A stretch of 64,000 nucleotides of DNA, from assembly GCA_030428565.1 (NCBI GenBank), contig JAUIDR010000014.1:1-64000 (forward strand), read 5' to 3'. Both the position numbers and the translations under genes were made by a program. Of the stretch, positions 25,338 through 33,868 are shown piece by piece. This DNA is from Alphaproteobacteria bacterium (GTDB lineage Bacteria > Pseudomonadota > Alphaproteobacteria > UBA7985 > JAUIBT01). Position 1 is the stretch's first letter. Each line of letters begins with the position of its first letter. The notes under the pieces were generated by a model. It was given only the letters and a program-made list of their open reading frames with translations. It had not been told where the DNA came from and did no database searches.

Positions 25338-26051
25338 ATGCGCAGCGACTGGCCCGCCTATTTTGGCCTGCCCCTATGGGTCTGGCTTTTCATTGTGCCG
25401 ACGCTCTTGGCGCTGGCTTGTTTTTTCGGGCGTGGTGCCATGCGGCACGTGCTGAGGCCGGTCTGGCCGATCCTCGACGGTCTCTATTTTGCCTCGGGCG
25501 TGATCGGTGCGGGATTCTTGGTCGCAATCTTGGGCCTGATCGTGGCCAATATGGTCTCGCGCTGGTCGGGTCAGGTCTTCGCCGGAGCCACCGAATACGC
25601 GGGCTACTGCATGGCGGCGGCCTCTTTCTTTGCCCTGGCGCACGCGCTCAATCGCGGCGCTCATATCCGTGTCTCTTTGTTTTTGGGCCTGTCTCGCGCG
25701 GTGCATTTTTGGCTGGATGCCGTTGCCACGCTGACCGCGGCCATCATCGCCACCTACTTCGCACGCTACGCCATTAAGACCATCTGGTTTTCCAAGCTTC
25801 TCAATGACCGCACCCAAGGCTTGGACAAGCTGCCCAATTGGGTCATCGACTACTTGTCCTTCTTCGTGGCGCCCGGCCGCTATGGCAAGGAGATCGCAAA
25901 TATTGATCCTGGCTGGAGTTTTACGCCGCTGTGGCTGCCGCAGCTGGCGATGGGCTTTGGCGCGATTTTGCTGGCCATCGCCCTGTGGGACAATCTTTAT
26001 CGAATGCTAATCATTGGTGAGAGCCGGATTAGAGGTGAGGCGGTCGAATAA
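25338..26051 (+). CDS. dctQ: TRAP transporter small permease (DctQ family)
   Basis: A 237-residue membrane protein, longer than the usual 160-200. Hydrophobic segments lie at about 12-28, 45-70, 85-105, 120-140 and 205-225. ISRWSGQ-like context (VSRWSGQVFAGATEYAGYC) and HALNRGAHIRVSLFL match the DctQ helices, with the conserved Arg-Gly-x-H-I-R segment. A polar insert of about 50 residues (LNDRTQGLDKLP to DPGWSFTPLW) separates the last two helices. I chose the ATG at 25338, preceded by GGGAGAG. It overlaps dctM by one base. Confidence 0.9.
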   Translation: MRSDWPAYFGLPLWVWLFIVPTLLALACFFGRGAMRHVLRPVWPILDGLYFASGVIGAGFLVAILGLIVANMVSRWSGQVFAGATEYAGYCMAAASFFALAHALNRGAHIRVSLFLGLSRAVHFWLDAVATLTAAIIATYFARYAIKTIWFSKLLNDRTQGLDKLPNWVIDYLSFFVAPGRYGKEIANIDPGWSFTPLWLPQLAMGFGAILLAIALWDNLYRMLIIGESRIRGEAVE

Positions 26052-27364
26052 TGGAACAGCTCACCCTTACCCTTGTTTTCCTGTTGGTTTTGTTCGTCTT
26101 GTTGGGCGGTTCGGTCTGGATCGGCCTGGCGCTGATGGGCGTTGCTTATGTTGGCGTTGAGCTCTTTACCGTGCGCCCGGCGGGCGACGCCATGATTACC
26201 GAGATTTGGCGCTCTTCTTCCAGTTGGACGCTGACGGCCCTGCCGCTCTTCATATGGATGGGCGAGATCTTGTATCGAACGCGCTTATCCGAAGACATGT
26301 TTCGTGGCTTGGCGCCCTGGATGCGCTGGTTACCGGGTGGTCTGCTGCATACGAATATTGCCGGCTGTACCGTCTTCGCGGCGGTCTCGGGGTCATCGGC
26401 GGCCACGCTGACCACGGTCGGCAAAATGTCGATCCCCGAACTGCGCAAACGCGGCTATCCCGAATATATGATTATCGGCACCTTGGCTGGAGCGGCGACG
26501 CTGGGTCTGATGATCCCCCCCTCGCTGACGCTCATTGTCTATGGCGTGACCATCAACGAGAGCATCACCAAGCTGTTCATTGCGGGTATCTTGCCCGGCT
26601 TGGTCCTGGCGGCCATGTTCATGCTCTATATCGTTGGCTGGTACATCTTCAGGCCCAACGAGCGCCCCGAGCCCGAGCCCGCCATGTCGCTTGGGCAGAT
26701 GATCAAAGAGAGCCGTTTCTTGATCCCCGTGATCTTGCTGATCGTGGCGGTGATCGGTTCCATGTATCAGGGCTATGCGACGCCGACCGAGGCTGCCGCC
26801 ATCGGCGTCATTGGTGCGTTGGCCTTGGCAGCTCTTCAGGGGTCCTTGACCTGGGACAGCTTCAGCCAAAGCCTGATGGGGGCGACCCGTACCTCGGCCA
26901 TGATCGCGCTGATTTTGATGGGCGCGGCTTTCCTCAAGCTGTCCATGGGCTTTACCGGCCTGCCGCGCGCGCTGGCCGAGTGGATCGACTCGCTGGGCCT
27001 GAGCCCGGTGGCGCTGATTGCTATGCTGACGGTCTTCTATCTGATCTTAGGGATGTTCTTGGACGGCATTTCTTCGGTGGTGCTGACCATGGCCATCGTC
27101 GAACCCATGATCCGCGCGGCGGGTATCGACATGATTTGGTTCGGTATTTTCATCGTGGTGGTCGTCGAAATGGCGCAAGTGACGCCGCCGATAGGCTTCA
27201 ACCTGTTCGTGCTGCAAGGCATGACCAGGCACGAAATCTACTACATAGCACGAACAGCCGTGCCAATGGTGGCCCTGATGCTGCTGATGGTTGTGGTTTT
27301 GGTCGCCTTCCCCGACCTGGCGACATTCTTGCCGGGTAAGGCTTCGGCCGGACCGCCGGGCTAA
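26051..27364 (+). CDS. dctM: TRAP transporter large permease (DctM family)
   Basis: A 437-residue protein with 12 or so hydrophobic segments. Family signatures include LFIWMGEILYRTRLSEDMF, FAAVSGSSAATLTTVGKM, YPEYMIIGTLAGAATLGLMI and ILGMFLDGISSVVLTMAIV. With DctQ it forms the Na+-coupled membrane channel of the TRAP importer. Its ATG overlaps the dctQ stop (TAATG). The three TRAP genes follow the ThDP and DadA-like genes in one direction, so the transporter most likely brings in the substrate of those enzymes. Confidence 0.95.
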   Translation: MEQLTLTLVFLLVLFVLLGGSVWIGLALMGVAYVGVELFTVRPAGDAMITEIWRSSSSWTLTALPLFIWMGEILYRTRLSEDMFRGLAPWMRWLPGGLLHTNIAGCTVFAAVSGSSAATLTTVGKMSIPELRKRGYPEYMIIGTLAGAATLGLMIPPSLTLIVYGVTINESITKLFIAGILPGLVLAAMFMLYIVGWYIFRPNERPEPEPAMSLGQMIKESRFLIPVILLIVAVIGSMYQGYATPTEAAAIGVIGALALAALQGSLTWDSFSQSLMGATRTSAMIALILMGAAFLKLSMGFTGLPRALAEWIDSLGLSPVALIAMLTVFYLILGMFLDGISSVVLTMAIVEPMIRAAGIDMIWFGIFIVVVVEMAQVTPPIGFNLFVLQGMTRHEIYYIARTAVPMVALMLLMVVVLVAFPDLATFLPGKASAGPPG

Positions 27365-27435
27365 GGCCTCTGTGGGACCAGGTGGGTAGGGCCAAGCGCG
27401 TAAGGGCGGCGCAAAGCCACCTTCGTGCTTGATCC

Positions 27436-27495
27436 AATCACTCGGGTTTTGCGCTAATCACTGGGGTTTTGCGCTAATCACTGGGGTTTTGCTTT
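27436..27495 (+). repeat. 20-bp x3 tandem repeat at the 3' end of trpE
   Basis: Three consecutive 20-bp units of the form aatcactggggttttgcgct, the first with one change and the third ending gcttt. The last unit overlaps the trpE stop codon. The units follow one another directly with no spacers. Confidence 0.88.
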
Positions 27496-29035
27496 AGGCA
27501 TTCCGCCGGTGGCTCTGAGCCCGGTCGATCGCATCTTGCGCTGACCGCACCAGCGCCATTGATTTGAACACGCACTCATTGTGCTCTGAGATAGGATCGG
27601 AGTCGGCCACGATGCCCGCGCCCGCTGTGATATGCATAGTACCGTCTTTGATCAGGCAGGTGCGCAGCGCGATGCAGTTGTCCATGTCACCGTTGGCGGC
27701 GAAATAGCCGACGCAGCCCGCATAGAAGCCGCGGCGCTCTTCTTCCAGCTCTTCAATAATCTCCATCGCCCGCACTTTGGGCGCGCCCGAGACCGTACCG
27801 GCGGGAAAACCTGCGCTGAGCGCGTCGATCGCGGTCTTGTCCTTGCGCAGCTTACCGGTGACGTTCGAGACAATGTGCATGACGTGGCTATAGAACTCGA
27901 CGAAAAAGCGCGCTCGTTTGGGCACCTTGACCGAGCCGATTTCGGAGACCCGACCGACATCATTGCGCCCGAGGTCTAGCAGCATGAGGTGTTCGGCCAG
28001 CTCCTTGGCATCGCGCATCAGCGAGCGACGGTTGCGCTCGTCCTCTGCCGCCGTCTTGCCGCGCGGACGTGTGCCCGCGATGGGGCGGATGGTCACTTGC
28101 CGCCCTTTGAGACCGACCAGAATTTCAGGGCTGGCGCCAACGATGGCATAGCCAGGGAAATTCAGATGGAACATATAGGGCGAGGGATTGACCCGACGCA
28201 AAGAGCGATAGAGCGAAAAGGCAGGCAGCGGGAAGGGCAGGCTAAAGCGCTGAGCCAGCACCACTTGAAAGATATCGCCCGCTAAAATGTATTCCTTCGC
28301 ACGGCGAACCCAGCCTTGATAGGTCTCTGGGGCGACATGAGGCTGGGGCTCTGGCAGCTCAAACTCGGGCTCCAGGCCGGGGCGCGCTTCGTCTTCACTC
28401 AAATGGCGCGCCAGGCGTTGCATGCCGTTTTGCAGGCGTTCGAATGCAGATTCAAAGGCTTGGCTGGCCGAGATATGCTCGCACGGCCAGACCGGCGTCG
28501 CGAGGGTGGCCTGGTCTTTGATGTGGTCGAACACCACCACGAGCGTCGGACGCGAATAGACCGAATCCGGCAGCTCGACCGAGGGGCCGTTGAGGTTGGG
28601 CAGGCGCTCCATGTGGCGCACCATGTCATAGCCCATATAGCCGAAAAGGCCGGCCGACATGGGTGGCAGGCCCTCGGGAATGGTAATTTGGCACTCGGCA
28701 ATCAATTCTTTGAGCGATGCCAGCGGGCCATTTTCGGCCCCAACCGGGCAGGGCTGGAAGGCTTCGCCTTGCGCCAAGGCCTGGCGATTGATTTGGGTGA
28801 CGCCATTTTCATAGCGCCAAATCAAATCGGGCTGCATGCCGATAAAGGAGTAGCGGCCCTTGATGGCGCCCTGCTCCACCGACTCAAACATAAAGCTGTA
28901 GGGCTGATTATCGGTCAGCTTGATCATGGCGCCGACCGTGGTCTCTAGATCAGCGACCACCGGCTGAAAGACGAGCTGCGGTTCGCCGCGCTGATAACGC
29001 TGTTCGAAGCTTTCAAAGGAGGGACCAGAGACCAT
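27494..29035 (-). CDS. trpE: Anthranilate synthase component I
   Basis: A 513-residue chorismate-binding enzyme that makes anthranilate from chorismate and ammonia. The N-terminal domain has QPYSFMFESVEQG and GRYSFIGMQPDLIW, the feedback Trp-binding region. The C-terminal catalytic domain has GDIFQVVLAQRFSLPF, RPIAGTRPRGKT, LLDLGRNDVGRVS and TVSGAPKVRAMEII, all hallmarks. It lies downstream of ppiD on the same strand, a common alphaproteobacterial pairing. The usual trpG-trpD-trpC genes do not follow; instead a 20-bp tandem repeat and the TRAP operon end lie there. Confidence 0.96.
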   Translation of the reverse strand: MVSGPSFESFEQRYQRGEPQLVFQPVVADLETTVGAMIKLTDNQPYSFMFESVEQGAIKGRYSFIGMQPDLIWRYENGVTQINRQALAQGEAFQPCPVGAENGPLASLKELIAECQITIPEGLPPMSAGLFGYMGYDMVRHMERLPNLNGPSVELPDSVYSRPTLVVVFDHIKDQATLATPVWPCEHISASQAFESAFERLQNGMQRLARHLSEDEARPGLEPEFELPEPQPHVAPETYQGWVRRAKEYILAGDIFQVVLAQRFSLPFPLPAFSLYRSLRRVNPSPYMFHLNFPGYAIVGASPEILVGLKGRQVTIRPIAGTRPRGKTAAEDERNRRSLMRDAKELAEHLMLLDLGRNDVGRVSEIGSVKVPKRARFFVEFYSHVMHIVSNVTGKLRKDKTAIDALSAGFPAGTVSGAPKVRAMEIIEELEEERRGFYAGCVGYFAANGDMDNCIALRTCLIKDGTMHITAGAGIVADSDPISEHNECVFKSMALVRSAQDAIDRAQSHRRNA

Positions 29036-29153
29036 AGCCGCACGGGGCCTTTCGTTTGTGGCGAACGGTGACGGGCCAGGGGTGAGACCCTCGACCAGCG
29101 ATTGCCGATCGAGACCTTAGGCCGACCCTGGCTGTGCCGCCCGATTGTGGGGC

Positions 29154-31067
29154 TTATTGCAAGCCCAGTTCGATTGCGACGGCTTCGCTGACTTCATTGA
29201 CCACGCGGTTGATGATGCGGTAGTTGCCAGCCTCACGCAGCGCTTGTGTATAGGCATCGCTCAGGTCGGTCTGCCAACTATTCGCCAAGACAGCGAGCGT
29301 TTGCTTGGCAACGTCGCTAGGTTCGCCCGCATCACCGGCTTCAACGGCGGTAATCTGCATCAGAGCGACGCGGGCGCTCTGTTGCTGGGTGAGCAACGCC
29401 CCTTCGCCCTCGGCGCCAAAGATGGCCTCGATTGCGCCCGCAAACAGCGGGTCTGCCTGCGCGGCTTGATTGCGCGTAGACGCCTCCAGGCTCTGCAGCT
29501 CGACGCCCAGTTCGCTGGCTGCGGCGGCCATGCTGATTTCGCCGCTGGTAATGCGTGCGCTCAAGGCTTCGGCCTGGGCTTCCATCGTTTTCAGGGCTTC
29601 GGCGTTGAGGTAGGCCGCCACCAATTCGGCGCGGGCCTCATCCAGGGTCTTGGGGGCGGGGGCTTCAATCGCGCTCAGATCCACGACGTAAGAGATGGTC
29701 TCGTCTGTAGACACCACGTTTTCATCATCGACTTTAGCGGCAAAGACTGCCGCCATGATGTCGGCGTTGGCGACGATGTCCGCAGCGCGTGCGCCAGCTT
29801 TGTTACGGCCCAGGCGGTCTACCTGGTCCAAACTAACCAAGGGCAGATCCAGGTCCGCGGCGGCTTGCTCCAAGCTAATGCCATCGCCCAACTTGAAGTC
29901 CAGTTCTTGGCTCAGGTCGAACAGGTTGCGCTGAGCGACCACCAACTTCAACTCGCGCTCCAGTTCGGGGCGCATGGTCTCCAGGCTGGCTTCTACGGCG
30001 GGGGTAATGGAAAGAACGCGCAGAATGGTCGCGCCTTCGTCGCTCGCAACGGGGTCAAGAATGCCGGGTTCTAAGACCTTGAAAGCGGCGTCGGCCAGAG
30101 CGGGCGCCAGCTTGTCAGCGCTGACATCGCCCAGGCTCATGGGCGCGGCTTGCGTCGCTTCGAAGGCGATGGCGGGCCATTGTTCGCCCGCGCGCAAACG
30201 TTCGACGTAGCCTTGAGCTTGTTCCAACGTCTCGACCGAGATTTGTTCGATGACACGGGTCTCGGGCTGGTTGGCGTCGTCCTTACGGCGCTCGTAAAGC
30301 GCCAAGACACGCTCTTCTTCCACGTCGTAGCGCTCATAGGTGTCTTCGGCGGTAAAGGCGATAACTTGAGCGGTGCGCAGTTCGGGCCACATGAAGGCGC
30401 TTTGATTGTCGCTAAGGTAGGTTGCAAGTTGTTCATCGCTCACCGCGATGTCGCTCACCGATTCCCGGGGCAGCCAAAAGCCCTCAACGGCGCGCTTTTC
30501 GCTCAAGTAGGCGCCGATCGGCTGGCTCCAACCGGCGGGCAGCTCCAGATCCTCTGCCAAGGGTAGGCCGCGGATTTTTGAACTGACAACCTGGGTCGCC
30601 AGCGATGCCATGTAAGCATCACGGTTATTGTTGAGCGCAAAGGTGTTGAACAGCGCTTCGTTGAAGCTGCCGTCTTCACGCAAAAAGCGGGGATCGCGCA
30701 CGATGGCGTCGCGCACTTCGGCTTCTGAGGCTTCGATGCCCAGCGAGTTGACCTGCTCAGGCCACATGGCGCTCTGGATGAAACTGTTGACAACCTGGCG
30801 GGCCGGGTCGCGTTCCTCGTAATCCGCCATGGTCTCGATTTTGAAATCGGGGATCTGGTTGTACTGGGCGACTTGCTGGCGCACGCTGGCTTCCAGATAC
30901 TGGCGTTGCAGCACCTGATCGCCGACCTTGGCGACGGTCTCGGTCGGGCCGCCACCACGCAGGGTCAAAGACCCCGCATAAGCAAGCAGCACGAAGGCCA
31001 AGACGATCATACCGATGATAATCTTGGCGACCAGCGAAGAACTCCAGGCGCGAATATGGGCGAGCAT
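29154..31067 (-). CDS. ppiD: PpiD-like peptidylprolyl isomerase/periplasmic chaperone
   Basis: A 637-residue membrane-anchored chaperone. A single N-terminal helix (VAKIIIGMIVLAFVLLAYAG, about 13-32) anchors it in the inner membrane. A SurA-like N-domain follows, with KVGDQVLQRQYLEASVRQQV. A parvulin-type domain (about 245-360) has VSADKLAPALADAAFKVLEP, and a long helical C-terminal part follows. PpiD helps newly exported outer-membrane proteins fold near the Sec channel. It precedes trpE and is divergent from secG across a 547-bp gene-free stretch. Confidence 0.92.
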   Translation of the reverse strand: MLAHIRAWSSSLVAKIIIGMIVLAFVLLAYAGSLTLRGGGPTETVAKVGDQVLQRQYLEASVRQQVAQYNQIPDFKIETMADYEERDPARQVVNSFIQSAMWPEQVNSLGIEASEAEVRDAIVRDPRFLREDGSFNEALFNTFALNNNRDAYMASLATQVVSSKIRGLPLAEDLELPAGWSQPIGAYLSEKRAVEGFWLPRESVSDIAVSDEQLATYLSDNQSAFMWPELRTAQVIAFTAEDTYERYDVEEERVLALYERRKDDANQPETRVIEQISVETLEQAQGYVERLRAGEQWPAIAFEATQAAPMSLGDVSADKLAPALADAAFKVLEPGILDPVASDEGATILRVLSITPAVEASLETMRPELERELKLVVAQRNLFDLSQELDFKLGDGISLEQAAADLDLPLVSLDQVDRLGRNKAGARAADIVANADIMAAVFAAKVDDENVVSTDETISYVVDLSAIEAPAPKTLDEARAELVAAYLNAEALKTMEAQAEALSARITSGEISMAAAASELGVELQSLEASTRNQAAQADPLFAGAIEAIFGAEGEGALLTQQQSARVALMQITAVEAGDAGEPSDVAKQTLAVLANSWQTDLSDAYTQALREAGNYRIINRVVNEVSEAVAIELGLQ

Positions 31068-31614
31068 TGTTTGTTCGGTCCTCTAAAGCCGCATACGCGG
31101 GGTCGAATGGTAGAGACGGTCCGCCCCGTTGCGGGCCTCCAGACGGTCGGCTGTGCACCAGACCGCCCGAGGGAAACGCAAATGAGGGCAACGCACATGA
31201 AAACAGAACGTTTGCCGCCTCGAATAGCGAGATGCCAAAGCTAAGCAGTTCAGGCCTTGGCTCTAGCAGGTGGTTTGTCATGGGTTTAGGCAAGGCCCAC
31301 GCGTTTTGCAATCGTCGCGGTTGGATTTTGCCGCGCTTTTACGGGCTTGGGGCCAGAAAGTTTGAGATTCGCATGGTCGCCCTGCCTCAAAGCACCAAGT
31401 TACTGCGCCGTTGCGGTCCGGTCCGGGGCGGTGGCGAAGGGCTCGCCATCAGAAAATCGTGGTCCAAGGCCCACTGCTTCAACTCTTCCCTTTTCATTTG
31501 CGACGTGAAGGGCTATGTCACCTGACTTGTGGTGCGGCATGCCGTTTGACCGAGCGATGCAGCGCGCCTATTTCTTAGCCCGAAACCCTAGCGAACGTCC
31601 GAGTACCCCTAATC
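31068..31614. other. Gene-free stretch between ppiD and secG
   Basis: Open frames here (for example 31067-31525 on the plus strand) have unnatural composition and no family features. I see no tRNA, hairpin with T-tract or repeat. In several alphaproteobacteria tpiA lies at this place before secG; no trace of it is recognisable. The region must contain the divergent promoters of ppiD and secG. Confidence 0.6.
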
Positions 31615-32040
31615 ATGGATCTTTCCACACTGCTTTTGGTGATTCACCTGCTGATCGCCCTGTCATTGGTTGGCATCATTTTGCTGCAACCGTCTGATGG
31701 CGGCGGCACCGGCCTGGGCAGCGATTCGGGCAACTCCAGCTTTTCGGCGGTGCGCGGGAAAGGCTCGTTCATGACACGCCTGACTTGGGGCTTGGCGGCT
31801 GGCTTTATGGCCATCGCATTGCTGCTGGCCTGGATGTCGCGCGCGCCTTCTGGCGAAAACGCTGGCTTCAACGCGGGCGACTTGAACCTGCCCGCACCGG
31901 CGCCCACCGCACCGGCGACCCCTGATGCCTTCTCAAACGAGGCGGTAGACACGGGTGCTACCCAAGAGCCTGCTGCCGATTCTGGTGCGGCGACCAACAC
32001 CGGCGGCGAAGCTGCAACCGAGGGTAGTGCAGCCCAGTAG
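31615..32040 (+). CDS. secG: Preprotein translocase subunit SecG
   Basis: A 141-residue SecG with two membrane helices: LLLVIHLLIALSLVGIILLQ (residues 5-24) and LTWGLAAGFMAIALLLAWM. Between them lies PSDGGGTGLGSDSGNSSF, the conserved cytoplasmic loop. The C-terminal 60 residues are a low-complexity Ala/Pro/Thr tail, common in alphaproteobacterial SecG. It supports protein export through SecYEG. A hairpin separates it from pyrG. Confidence 0.94.
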   Translation: MDLSTLLLVIHLLIALSLVGIILLQPSDGGGTGLGSDSGNSSFSAVRGKGSFMTRLTWGLAAGFMAIALLLAWMSRAPSGENAGFNAGDLNLPAPAPTAPATPDAFSNEAVDTGATQEPAADSGAATNTGGEAATEGSAAQ

Positions 32041-32141
32041 GTCAGGCGGCGTGGACCGCTAAGTCAGTCCACAAAGATTATTTTCCCCGTTCGCTTGGCC
32101 CTATGGCGCTGGACGACCCGGAGAAATTCGATACAAGAGCG

Positions 32142-32166
32142 CGGACACCTTTTGGTGTCCGTTTGC
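32142..32166 (+). terminator. Hairpin between secG and pyrG
   Basis: CGGACACC (32142-32149) pairs perfectly with GGTGTCCG (32154-32161) around TTTT, followed by TTTGCGTTT. The T-tract is interrupted, so it may be a terminator for secG or only slow polymerase. It ends 23 bp before the pyrG start. Confidence 0.6.
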
Positions 32167-32188
32167 GTTTGAACGGAAGGTTGCTGGC

Positions 32189-33829
32189 ATGACACAGGCG
32201 AAGCCTCGCTTCATCTTTATTACCGGGGGCGTCGTCTCCTCCCTGGGCAAAGGCCTGTCGGCGGCCGCATTGGCGGCCGTGTTGCAAAAGCGCGGATTCA
32301 AAGTCCGCATGCGCAAATTGGACCCCTATTTGAACGTCGATCCGGGCACCATGAGCCCTTATGAACACGGCGAGGTCTATGTCACCGAAGACGGCGGCGA
32401 GACCGATTTGGATTTGGGCCACTATGAGCGTTTTACCGGTGTGGATACACGCCGCAGCGATAACGTCACCTCGGGGCGAATCTATAAAACGATCATCGAT
32501 CGCGAGCGTGCGGGCGACTATCTAGGGGCCACGGTGCAGGTGGTGCCGCACGTGACCGGCGCGATCAAAGAATTCATCCAGGCGGACCTGTCGAACGAAG
32601 ACTTCGTTTTGTGCGAAATCGGCGGCATCGTCGGCGATATCGAAGGGCTACCCTTCGTTGAAGCCATTCGCGAGCTGGGCCTGGACTTGGGCGACGAGCG
32701 CGTCTGTTTTATGCATCTGACCTTGGTGCCCTATATCGCGGCGGCCAAAGAGCTAAAGACCAAGCCGACCCAGCGCTCGGTCAAGGAGCTTCAGTCCTAC
32801 GGTATTCAACCCGATGTGCTGGTCTGCCGCTCCGAACATCCGCTTGACGATGGCATGAAGCGCAAGATCGCAAGGTTCTGCTCGGTACGTCCGTCAGCGG
32901 TTATCCCAGCGCTGGACGCCAGCAGCATTTACGCCGTGCCGCGCGCCCTGCACGAACAAGGCCTGGATCAAGCCATTTTGGACCACTTCGGCTTAGATGC
33001 CCCCCAGCCGGATTTGGCGGCTTGGGATCGTATCGATACTTTGTTGTCCTCACCCGATGACGAGGTGCGAATCGCGGTGGTCGGCAAATATACCCAGTTC
33101 GAGGACGCCTATAAATCGCTGGTCGAAGCGCTGAGCCACGGCGGGTTTGCCAATGATGCCCAAGTCAAAATCGACTGGGTGGATTCCGAGCTACTGACGA
33201 GCCCGGATGTCACCGCCAAACGGCTCGCTTCGGCAGCGGGAATTTTGGTGCCCGGCGGCTTTGGTATTCGCGGCTGTGAAGGCATGATCGAAGCGGTGCG
33301 TTATGCGCGTGAAAACAAGGTGCCCTTCTTTGGCATTTGTTTGGGCATGCAAATGGCGGCAATCGAGGTCACGCGTCATCTGTTGGGCATTGACAATGCG
33401 GGCTCGACCGAGTGGGGCACGCAGGTCACGCCGGTTGTCGGCTTCATGTCCGAGTGGGAGGCCCAAGAGGGCCGCCAAACGCGCGGTTCGAGCGGTGATC
33501 TGGGAGGCACTATGCGTCTGGGCGCTTATAGCTGTAGCCTCTTGCCGGGCAGCCTGGCGCGCCAGGTCTATGGAGAGGACGATATCTCAGAGCGCCATCG
33601 CCACCGCTATGAAATCAACATGGGCTATCGCCAGGATTGGGCCGATAAAGGCGTGTTGATTTCGGGCGAATCACCCGATGGTCGTCTGCCGGAAATCATG
33701 GAGGTCGAAGGCCACCCCTGGTTTATCGGCGCACAATTCCACCCCGAGTACAAGTCGCGCCCATTAGAGCCGCACCCCTTGTTTGCTTCGTTTGTCAAAG
33801 CCTCGTTGAAGCAATCGCGTTTGGTCTGA
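32189..33829 (+). CDS. pyrG: CTP synthase
   Basis: A 546-residue enzyme that aminates UTP to CTP using ATP and glutamine. The amidoligase domain (1-265) starts [20 protein letters not shown] and has [19 protein letters not shown] and [11 protein letters not shown]. The glutamine amidotransferase domain (about 290-540) has the catalytic Cys in [14 protein letters not shown] and the His-Glu pair in [11 protein letters not shown]. The length is typical. It follows secG as in many alphaproteobacteria, but the usual kdsA-eno do not follow; ftsY converges from the other side. Confidence 0.98.
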   Translation: MTQAKPRFIFITGGVVSSLGKGLSAAALAAVLQKRGFKVRMRKLDPYLNVDPGTMSPYEHGEVYVTEDGGETDLDLGHYERFTGVDTRRSDNVTSGRIYKTIIDRERAGDYLGATVQVVPHVTGAIKEFIQADLSNEDFVLCEIGGIVGDIEGLPFVEAIRELGLDLGDERVCFMHLTLVPYIAAAKELKTKPTQRSVKELQSYGIQPDVLVCRSEHPLDDGMKRKIARFCSVRPSAVIPALDASSIYAVPRALHEQGLDQAILDHFGLDAPQPDLAAWDRIDTLLSSPDDEVRIAVVGKYTQFEDAYKSLVEALSHGGFANDAQVKIDWVDSELLTSPDVTAKRLASAAGILVPGGFGIRGCEGMIEAVRYARENKVPFFGICLGMQMAAIEVTRHLLGIDNAGSTEWGTQVTPVVGFMSEWEAQEGRQTRGSSGDLGGTMRLGAYSCSLLPGSLARQVYGEDDISERHRHRYEINMGYRQDWADKGVLISGESPDGRLPEIMEVEGHPWFIGAQFHPEYKSRPLEPHPLFASFVKASLKQSRLV

Positions 33830-33868
33830 GAACGCGGCGTTTGGCGAGGCTAAGAGCAGCATTCCCAT

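Noticed and set aside
27436-27495. CRISPR-like array
   Set aside because: The 20-bp units are directly adjacent with no spacers; it is a simple tandem repeat. The same applies at 52970 and 54781.
31067-31525. 152-codon plus-strand frame between ppiD and secG
   Set aside because: It starts antisense to the ppiD start, has no Shine-Dalgarno sequence and an unnatural composition rich in S, G, R and C.
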